This document shows, one piece after another, positions 51,075-64,000 of a DNA stretch of 64,000 bases. How positions within the stretch are numbered: position 1 is the stretch's first letter; each line of letters opens with the position of its first letter. Both the position numbers and the translations under genes were made by a program. Origin of the DNA: an uncultured Collinsella sp. (lineage in GTDB: Bacteria > Actinomycetota > Coriobacteriia > Coriobacteriales > Coriobacteriaceae). The notes beneath the pieces are model-generated. The model saw only the letters and a list, made by a program, of their open reading frames with translations, had not been told where the DNA came from and ran no database searches. Location: assembly GCA_902464565.1 (NCBI GenBank), contig CABQJV010000004.1, positions 49,648 through 113,647 of the forward strand, read 5' to 3'.

Positions 51075-51276
51075 AACGAAAACCCGGGCTGCCCAAAGTC
51101 AACGCAGGCACGCGCCGCCGAAGGCCGGGCGCAAGGTTTTCGTAGATTCCGCACGAGCCGGAAAGCACTTAATGTGCTTTCCGAGCGAGCCCAGGACCTG
51201 ACCGAGCGAAAAGCTTGCGCCCGGCCTTCGGCGGCGCGGCCGGATGGTGGAATTGTGTGCAGCCCGGTTTTCCGTT
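51075..51276. repeat. Long foldback repeat upstream of rplJ
   Basis: Inner arms 51111-51135 and 51214-51238 are perfect 25-bp complements, extended by TTTTCG/CGAAAA. Outer arms 51075-51092 and 51259-51276 are nearly complementary. The loop carries GGAAAGCAC/GTGCTTTCC and CCGCACGAGCCGGA. The last feature reappears at the end of the window (63972-64000). No gene is visible in 51015-51274. Confidence 0.8.
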
Positions 51277-51303
51277 GACCGACGCAGGGGTCCCCGCCAT
51301 AAT
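51275..51303 (+). promoter_or_regulatory. Promoter of rplJL
   Basis: TTGACC (51275-51280), 17 bases, then CATAAT (51298-51303). It starts at the right edge of the long foldback. Confidence 0.65.
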
Positions 51304-51324
51304 ACTTTCGGTTCACGCACGAAT

Positions 51325-51455
51325 CCGCTGCCAGAGACAGCCGGTGCAAACGGGCATTGCCCGCGAGCTTAATGGGATATCCCGCCAGCCGAGGTGGTCG
51401 AGTAGATATGTCTTCTCGCCCCCGTCGCTCATGCAGCGCGGGGGCTTTCTTTTTG
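51325..51455 (+). promoter_or_regulatory. Ribosomal protein L10 leader with attenuator
   Basis: The 5' leader contains CTGCCAGAGACAGCCGGTGC and GCCAGCCGAGG, resembling the conserved core of L10(L12)4-binding leaders. It ends in an intrinsic terminator (next entry). The inferred role is feedback control of rplJL. Assignment is by eye. Confidence 0.6.
51418..51455 (+). terminator. Attenuator terminator in the rplJ leader
   Basis: GCCCCCGTCGCT and AGCGCGGGGGC pair (one bulge) and are followed by TTTCTTTTT, 65 bases before rplJ. Confidence 0.8.
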
Positions 51456-51519
51456 GACATGCCCCCGTCACGTCCTTGTGGCGGACCGTGCCCGGAAAGA
51501 ATTCGAGGAGGTGTAATTC

Positions 51520-52041
51520 ATGCCCCAGCAGTACAAAATCGACAAGGTTGCAGAGATCGAGTCCCGTATCGCCGAGAACGCCGGTCTGTTCGTCGTCAAC
51601 TACAACGGTCTGACGGTTAAGCAGGCTCAGGAGCTGCGTCATCAGCTTCGCGAGTGCGGCGCCGAGATGAAGGTCTACAAGAACAACCTGGTCAAGATCG
51701 CTCTCAAGAACCAGGAGCAGCCCGAGCTCGACGAGATCCTCGCCGGCCCCGTCGCTTATGTGTTCTACGAGTCCGAGCCGGTCGAGGCCGCTAAGGCCCT
51801 TAAGGACTTCTCCGCTCAGTCCAAGGGCGTCCTTGAGATCAAGGGCGGTATCTCCGACGGCAAGGCCGTTTCCGCTGATGATGTTAAGGCTATCGCCGAG
51901 CTGCCCACCAAGGATCAGCTTCTCGGCCAGATTGCCGGTCTCATCTCCGGTTTCGCTCGCGACATCGCTGTCTGCGTCAACGGCGTTTCCTCTGGTCTCG
52001 CTCGTTCGATCCAGCAGGTCTCCGAGCAGAAGGCAGCCTAG
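51520..52041 (+). CDS. rplJ: 50S ribosomal protein L10
   Basis: The 173-residue stalk-base protein carries the L7/L12 dimers. Conserved features: KIDKVAEIESRIAENAGLFV, NYNGLTVKQAQELRHQLREC, MKVYKNNLVKIAL and GPVAYVF. The C-terminal helix that binds L7/L12 ends GLARSIQQVSEQKAA. AGGAGG precedes ATG 51520. The gene is separated from rplKA by 22 kb, unlike the common rplKAJL cluster. Confidence 0.98.
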   Translation: MPQQYKIDKVAEIESRIAENAGLFVVNYNGLTVKQAQELRHQLRECGAEMKVYKNNLVKIALKNQEQPELDEILAGPVAYVFYESEPVEAAKALKDFSAQSKGVLEIKGGISDGKAVSADDVKAIAELPTKDQLLGQIAGLISGFARDIAVCVNGVSSGLARSIQQVSEQKAA

Positions 52042-52143
52042 TTGCTGTTTTCACCCGCGGCGGCAACGCCGCACCCCTGGCGCATTCGCGCTGTGTTTTA
52101 ACTGATCTCCGTGCATCCGCACGGAAACCGAAAGGACTTAGAA

Positions 52144-52521
52144 ATGGCTAAGCTTACCACCGATGAGATCATCGATGCTCTTAAGGAAATGACCCTTCTC
52201 GAGGCTTCCGAGCTCGTCAAGGCTATCGAGGACACCTTCGGCGTTTCCGCCGCTGCTCCTGCCGCTGTTGTCGCCGCTCCCGCTGCTGGCGCTGCTGAGG
52301 CCGAGGAGAAGACCGAGTTTGACGTCGTGCTCGAGGGCTTCGGCGACAACAAGATCCAGGTCATCAAGGCCGTCCGTGAGCTCACCAACCTTGGCCTGAA
52401 GGAGGCCAAGGAGGTCGTCGAGGGCGCTCCCAAGGCTGTTCTCGAGGGTGCCAAGAAGGAGGACGCCGAGGCTGCCAAGGAGAAGCTCGAGGCTGCTGGC
52501 GCTGCTGTCACCCTCAAGTAA
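52144..52521 (+). CDS. rplL: 50S ribosomal protein L7/L12
   Basis: The 125-residue acidic stalk protein has an N-terminal dimerisation domain (LTTDEIIDALKEMTLLEASE), an Ala-rich hinge and the C-terminal factor-binding domain (EFDVVLEGFGDNKIQVIKAV, LGLKEAKEVVEGAPK). ATG 52144 has AAAGGA at proper distance; the in-frame ATG-like codons upstream lack one. A terminator follows. Confidence 0.98.
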   Translation: MAKLTTDEIIDALKEMTLLEASELVKAIEDTFGVSAAAPAAVVAAPAAGAAEAEEKTEFDVVLEGFGDNKIQVIKAVRELTNLGLKEAKEVVEGAPKAVLEGAKKEDAEAAKEKLEAAGAAVTLK

Positions 52522-52548
52522 TCAGGCTTTCTCGCCAGATTTCTTTGC

Positions 52549-52585
52549 AGACGGGGTTCGCATTGCGAGCCCCGTCTTTTTTGTT
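52549..52585 (+). terminator. Intrinsic terminator after rplL
   Basis: GACGGGGTTCGC and GCGAGCCCCGTC (one mismatch) flank ATT and are followed by TTTTTTG. The rest of the 315-base gap to galU shows no gene. Confidence 0.88.
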
Positions 52586-52836
52586 TTTCGGTCCCTCATT
52601 CCCATTGCTCGGCACGCAGAACACCGCTGTCTTCGCCGTGCCAATCCCGTTACCGCTGGGGCGTAAAATTGCACCATTCGAGCAATAATTTGCGTTGACC
52701 TGCTGAAGAATTGCGTTTGCCTTACGGCGACGTATGTCTCCGGCGGTAAGATACTTCGGTATCGCAATTTGGTCTGCGGCCGCCGTGCCGCACACACAGG
52801 GTGCATTCTGCGCCTGCGAAAGGATCCTTGAATAAC

Positions 52837-53745
52837 ATGAAGGCAATCATCCCCGCCGCTGGTCTTGGCACGCGTTTTCTGCCTGGCACTAAGTGCACGC
52901 CCAAAGAGATGCTGCCGGTGCTCGACAAGCCGGTCATTCAGTATGTCGTTGAGGAGGCGCTCGACCCTGAGGAGGTCGACGACGCCATCATCGTTACCTC
53001 TCCCGGTAAGCCCGAGCTGCTGAGCTACTTCCAGCCCGATCGCTCGCTCGAGAATCTGCTGCGTGAGCGCGGTAAGGATGCTTACGCCGATGCTGTTGCC
53101 CACGCGGGCGGCATGCCGGTCGACTTCCGTTATCAGTACGAGCCCAAGGGCCTCGGTCATGCCATTCGCTCTGCCGCCGACGCCGTGGCAGGGGAGAACT
53201 TCCTGGTTCTTTTGGGGGACTACGTTGTGCCTAACCGCGACATCTGCGACAAGATGCTCGCCGTTTCCAAAGAGCACGGTGGCGCTTCGGTTATCGCCGT
53301 CGCCGCTTGCTCGCCCGAGGAAGTCAGCCGCTACGGCGTTATCGCCGGCGAGCGTGTCGGTTCGCTCGAGGGCGCCGAGGGCGTTGCCGATGCCGAGCCG
53401 GGCGCTGTCTGGCGCATCGGCGGTCTGGTCGAGAAGCCCGCTCCCGAGGCGGCTCCGTCCAACCTGTACATCGTCGGCCGTTATCTGCTGAGCCCGCTGG
53501 TCATGGACCTGCTGGCCGATCAGCAGGCCGGCAAGGGCGGCGAGATTCAGCTCACCGACGCCATGGCCCGCTCGCTCGACCGCGAGGCCATGTACGCCGT
53601 CGTCATCGACCCGCTCTCGGGCTACGATACCGGTACCCCTTCTGGCTGGATGGCCACCAACGCCCTCATGGCCGCAAGCGATCCTCGCTTTGCCGGCGCC
53701 TTCTGGGACGCCATCGACGAGCGCGGCGGCTTGATGCGCAAATAA
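52837..53745 (+). CDS. galU: UTP--glucose-1-phosphate uridylyltransferase
   Basis: The 302-residue enzyme makes UDP-glucose for cell-envelope glycans and galactose metabolism. Nucleotide-binding start KAIIPAAGLGTRFLPGTKCT, followed by PKEMLPVLDKPVIQYVVEEA, VLLGDYV, YGVIAGERVGSL and a KGGEIQLTDAM motif, all typical GalU. ATG 52837 starts the conserved MKAIIPAAG. It sits between rplL and rpoB, where bacteria normally have no gene or only a short spacer. Confidence 0.96.
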   Translation: MKAIIPAAGLGTRFLPGTKCTPKEMLPVLDKPVIQYVVEEALDPEEVDDAIIVTSPGKPELLSYFQPDRSLENLLRERGKDAYADAVAHAGGMPVDFRYQYEPKGLGHAIRSAADAVAGENFLVLLGDYVVPNRDICDKMLAVSKEHGGASVIAVAACSPEEVSRYGVIAGERVGSLEGAEGVADAEPGAVWRIGGLVEKPAPEAAPSNLYIVGRYLLSPLVMDLLADQQAGKGGEIQLTDAMARSLDREAMYAVVIDPLSGYDTGTPSGWMATNALMAASDPRFAGAFWDAIDERGGLMRK

Positions 53746-53931
53746 GCCTTCGGGCATCGATATTTACGGGTGCGGACTTCGGTTCGCGCCCGATTTTAAT
53801 AAGAGCTGCGATTGCCGGCCCTCTGTTCACAGAAAATATATGAACAGATGTTCGATACACATACATCTACCTGCGTGTTTTCTGTCGAAAAACTTTGCTA
53901 CTCCAAAAACTCAATCGCGTCAAGGCTTTTC

Positions 53932-53959
53932 TTGCCCAACGGTCGGTACCTGATAAACT
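53932..53959 (+). promoter_or_regulatory. Candidate promoter of rpoBC
   Basis: TTGCCC, a 16-base spacer and TAAACT (53954-53959) in the TGATAAACT context also seen (TGATAAAGT) at rpmG. It lies about 75 bases before rpoB. Confidence 0.5.
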
Positions 53960-54032
53960 ATTAGGTTGCGATAACTGGCGAAGCTATGCCTCGCCAACCC
54001 ACCGAGCATTTCCGTGAAGGAGGAAAAACCTG

Positions 54033-57524
<3,492 letters not shown>

Positions 57525-57530
57525 TTGACT

Positions 57531-62006
<4,476 letters not shown>

Positions 62007-62032
62007 CCTCCAAGTACGTTAACCGCCCTTCC

Positions 62033-62068
62033 AAGACCCGTTTCCCAACAGGGAAGCGGGTCTTTTTT
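62033..62068 (+). terminator. Intrinsic terminator after rpoC
   Basis: AAGACCCGTTTCCC and GGGAAGCGGGTCTT (one mismatch) flank AACA, with TTTTTT at the end. Confidence 0.92.
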
Positions 62069-62075
62069 GTTGAAG

Positions 62076-62116
62076 AAAACCTGCCAAAAGGGGATAGGTT
62101 TATTTTGGTAGGTTTT
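62076..62116. repeat. About 40-bp palindromic repeat, second copy
   Basis: AAAACCTGCCAAAA (62076-62089) and TTTTGGTAGGTTTT (62103-62116) flank GGGGATAGGTTTA. It is the reverse-oriented relative of 35486-35525. Confidence 0.75.
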
Positions 62117-62129
62117 TCCTGCTTGAATT

Positions 62130-62156
62130 TGAAACATTTCGTCCGGCCAGAGCGTA
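62130..62156 (+). promoter_or_regulatory. ECF-type promoter of the sigma factor gene
   Basis: TGAAAC (62130-62135), 17 bases, then CGTA (62153-62156) closely matches the TGAAAC-N16-CGTA consensus of SigW-like ECF sigma factors. Autoregulation is therefore likely. Confidence 0.55.
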
Positions 62157-62206
62157 TCTATGGTGAGGACCTCATCAAGAATCAGTACCGTCACCGGGAG
62201 GTGATT

Positions 62207-62725
62207 ATGGAAGAACAAACATTTAGACAGGCGGTCGAAGATCACCGGGATGTCGTGTTTCGAATCGCATTGACGTATCTGCGCGATCGCGCCGATGCCG
62301 ATGATGTTGCCCAAGATGTCTTTCTTAAGCTGCTCAAAAGCGATACGCAATTTGAGAGTTGGGAGCATCTTCGTCGCTGGCTTATCCGGGTCACGATCAA
62401 TGAATGCAAATCGCTCTTTCGAAAGCCATGGAGGCGTGTGGAGGATATTGAGAACCTGGCCGATTCGCTTTCGACGGCGCAGGAGGAGACCAAGGTGGTC
62501 CTGTCAGACGTTATGCGACTTCCGGAGCGATTCCGCGTCCCCATCGTGCTCTATTACTATCTAGGCTTTTCGACCTCAGAGATTGCCGAGTTACTGCATG
62601 TGCCAGCCGCGACCGTTCGAACGCGTTTAGCTCGCGGTCGATCGAAGCTCAAATTCATCCTAGAGGAGGGCGACCGTGAAATCCAATCAAATCAAGCAGG
62701 CCTTCGAGTCCATCCAAGCCGATAG
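62207..62725 (+). CDS. ECF-type RNA polymerase sigma factor
   Basis: The 172-residue sigma-70 family protein has region 2 (DVVFRIALTYLRDRADADDV, AQDVFLKLLKS, WLIRVTINECKSLFR) and region 4 (VMRLPERFRVPIVLYYYLGF, STSEIAELLHVPAATVRTRL). It redirects polymerase to stress promoters. The frame is open upstream, but ATG 62207 has CGGGAGG six bases before it. Its 3' end overlaps the anti-sigma gene by 50 bases, implying coupled synthesis. Confidence 0.93.
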   Translation: MEEQTFRQAVEDHRDVVFRIALTYLRDRADADDVAQDVFLKLLKSDTQFESWEHLRRWLIRVTINECKSLFRKPWRRVEDIENLADSLSTAQEETKVVLSDVMRLPERFRVPIVLYYYLGFSTSEIAELLHVPAATVRTRLARGRSKLKFILEEGDREIQSNQAGLRVHPSR

Positions 62726-63752
62726 CGATCTTGCCGATCGCGTTCTTAATGCAGCTGAAGGCGAGCCGCTTCGCAAAAGGGGTCATGCTAAGCCCCTCTA
62801 TGTTGCGGTTATCGGGTGTCTTGTCGGAGTGTTGGCGACCGGAGGGGTCGCCTACGCCGTTATCAATTCCAGCTATTTTGCCTCAGCCTGGGGAAACCAC
62901 GGCAACGGGGATTCCATTACCTGGACAAACGGCGGCTCATCGGGGACTAAATATACCTACACCAGAGAGTTTGGTGATGGCATCGCGCCCCAAAGCCTGG
63001 AGGGTGCAGTCCAGGAGGTTAATCTGTCCGTCGAGGGCAACGGCTATACGCTCGATATCCATGAGATGGCAATCGACCAAAACGGCTGCGGTGCTGTGAC
63101 GTTTACGTTGTCCAATCCAAATGGCGTTAACTACTACAAGCCGGCAGCAGAGACAGGCGAACTTGTTCTCTATGGTGAAGAAGAACAAGGCATCGGTACG
63201 CCCAGCATGAACTTCGGCGAGGAATGGGCTGACACACGCTGCACCATTGATAAGGACACATCAAGCGATACTGTCATTAATGGCACGATGTACTTTGCTT
63301 CTATGGATCGCGAGCGAGGTTTTCAACATGCGGTCACCTGGAATATCTCGTGGACCGAGGGCGAAGGCGAGGATGCGAAGCCGTTCGAGGCATCGACGCC
63401 CGAGTTTAGCGTTGGAGCGTACGTCGATACAAAGGAACTCCGCTCCGATGACTCGCCTCTCGAGATCAGCCCGTTTTCTATCCAGACACACATCGATGAT
63501 TTGGGCATTGACGCAGTCACGAAGAAGTTGACGGTTACCTACAAGGATGGATCGGAGCAGATTATCGAAGATGACGACGCAGGGGCGTTCAACTTATATT
63601 TTTCTTATACGCGCAATAGCGGAGAGAACATCTGGGTGCCAACGAAGTTGATTGATGTCGACCAAGTGGTCTCAGTAACGCTTGAGGGCACGAGATACAC
63701 ATCAACAGGAGAGACCGAAACAGAAGTACCCTTTACCATCGTCTATTCGTAA
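62676..63752 (+). CDS. Membrane-anchored anti-sigma factor-like protein (DUF4179 type)
   Basis: The 358-residue protein has a short cytoplasmic N-terminus (KSNQIKQAFESIQADSDLAD), one transmembrane helix at about residues 42-63 (VAVIGCLVGVLATGGVAYAV) and a large extracytoplasmic part rich in beta-type sequence. A YTLDIHEMAIDQNGCGAVTF strand pattern resembles DUF4179 proteins encoded next to ECF sigma factors. No zinc-binding HxxxCxxC was seen. The GTG start has GAGGAGGG before it. Function as sigma restraint is inferred from gene order and topology. Confidence 0.78.
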   Translation: MKSNQIKQAFESIQADSDLADRVLNAAEGEPLRKRGHAKPLYVAVIGCLVGVLATGGVAYAVINSSYFASAWGNHGNGDSITWTNGGSSGTKYTYTREFGDGIAPQSLEGAVQEVNLSVEGNGYTLDIHEMAIDQNGCGAVTFTLSNPNGVNYYKPAAETGELVLYGEEEQGIGTPSMNFGEEWADTRCTIDKDTSSDTVINGTMYFASMDRERGFQHAVTWNISWTEGEGEDAKPFEASTPEFSVGAYVDTKELRSDDSPLEISPFSIQTHIDDLGIDAVTKKLTVTYKDGSEQIIEDDDAGAFNLYFSYTRNSGENIWVPTKLIDVDQVVSVTLEGTRYTSTGETETEVPFTIVYS

Positions 63753-63759
63753 GATTTGG

Positions 63760-63786
63760 GGCCGCTTCCTACTAGGGGAAGCGGCC
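63760..63786 (+). terminator. Terminator after the anti-sigma gene
   Basis: GGCCGCTTCC and GGAAGCGGCC flank TACTAGG, followed by TCGTTT. Confidence 0.7.
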
Positions 63787-63870
63787 TCGTTTGCGTTAAA
63801 TGGAAACGCCGCCGATTTCCATGCGTCAGATGAGAGCAGATTACCGCTGGAACGCGACGTTTCCCCAGAT

Positions 63871-63908
63871 AAAACCGAACAAAATAAACCTGTCCCTTTT
63901 TGGCGGGT
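63871..63908. repeat. Degenerate third copy of the 40-bp palindromic repeat
   Basis: It contains CAAAATAAACCTGTCCCTTT in the same orientation as 35486-35525, with weakened arms (AAAACCGAAC / TGGCGGGT). Confidence 0.6.
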
Positions 63909-63971
63909 AGCGTTGCCCCGCCGAGCACGTCGGATTCCCGGCCCGGGCGGCCGGCGGCTTAAGTTTGTCGC

Positions 63972-64000
63972 GAGTTCCGCACGAGCCGGAGAGCACTTAA
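63972..64000. repeat. Start of a second long foldback element, cut by the window end
   Basis: TTCCGCACGAGCCGG and the following AGCACTTAA match the loop region of the foldback at 51075-51276 (51147-51172) with few differences. The rest lies outside the window. Confidence 0.65.

Noticed and set aside
53842..53853. GAACAGATGTTC, an SOS-box-like palindrome before rpoB
   Set aside because: GAAC-N4-GTTC is expected about once by chance in 64 kb, the neighbouring genes are not typical LexA targets, and flanking bases do not extend the match.
63743..63928. A 61-codon minus-strand frame after the anti-sigma gene
   Set aside because: It overlaps a terminator and a palindromic repeat, and has no ribosome-binding site or recognisable protein sequence.

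Overview
The window is a GC-rich, gene-dense bacterial chromosome segment. It carries an actinobacterial translation/transcription core (tuf, rpmG, secE, nusG, rplKA, rplJL, rpoBC). Other markers are a DisA diadenylate cyclase, a fused FeoA-FeoB, a very large 2-hydroxyacyl-CoA dehydratase activase and CCA-encoding tRNA genes. From memory of such gene content it looks like a gut Coriobacteriia, most likely Collinsella. That assignment is inference; no database search was possible.

Layout. 1-4.5 kb: the 3' end of lysS (with an appended tRNA-binding domain), a ThrE-type exporter and a DUF2798 membrane protein, separated by palindromic repeats. 4.7-9.9 kb: a 1479-residue dehydratase activase with its TetR-type regulator behind a perfect palindromic operator. 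10-14.4 kb: clpC and pepD. 14.5-17.2 kb (minus strand): a hipBA toxin-antitoxin pair and mntP behind a manganese (yybP-ykoY) riboswitch. 17.3-22.8 kb: a tight disA-ispD-ispF-cysS run followed by rlmB and a NYN-domain ribonuclease-like gene. 22.9-25.2 kb: a one-gene HTH-HipA fusion, a tRNA-Thr gene and about 700 bp of non-coding DNA full of small inverted repeats. 25.1-29.7 kb: tRNA-Tyr/Thr/Met-tuf, rpmG-tRNA-Trp-secE-nusG, rplK-rplA. 29.7-39.4 kb (minus strand): a phosphoesterase coupled to a BMP-like protein, an MscS channel, a frameshifted surface 5'-nucleotidase, a TrpXYZ-type ABC transporter and a WYL regulator. 39.6-42.9 kb: asnS, a PTS IIA protein and an esterase. 43.3-51 kb: feoAB, an MFS efflux pump, a GH13 amylase, a DNA-deoxyinosine glycosylase and an aminotransferase with a compositional break. 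51.3-63.8 kb: rplJL, galU, rpoBC, then an ECF sigma factor with its membrane anti-sigma.

The most unusual signals are not standard genes. (1) At least four families of intergenic foldback repeats, several abutting stop codons; one family (1.62-1.95 and 42.92-43.13 kb) keeps nested stems by compensatory change around an invariant hairpin apex. (2) The 5'-nucleotidase gene is broken by one extra base inside a perfect 19-bp hairpin, which looks like a quasipalindrome-templated mutation. (3) RpoC ends in an extra domain resembling the RNA polymerase alpha C-terminal domain. (4) A single polypeptide combines an excisionase-like HTH with a HipA-like kinase, and tandem operator-like repeats surround its probable promoter. 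No CRISPR array, rRNA operon, insertion sequence or prophage was recognised.
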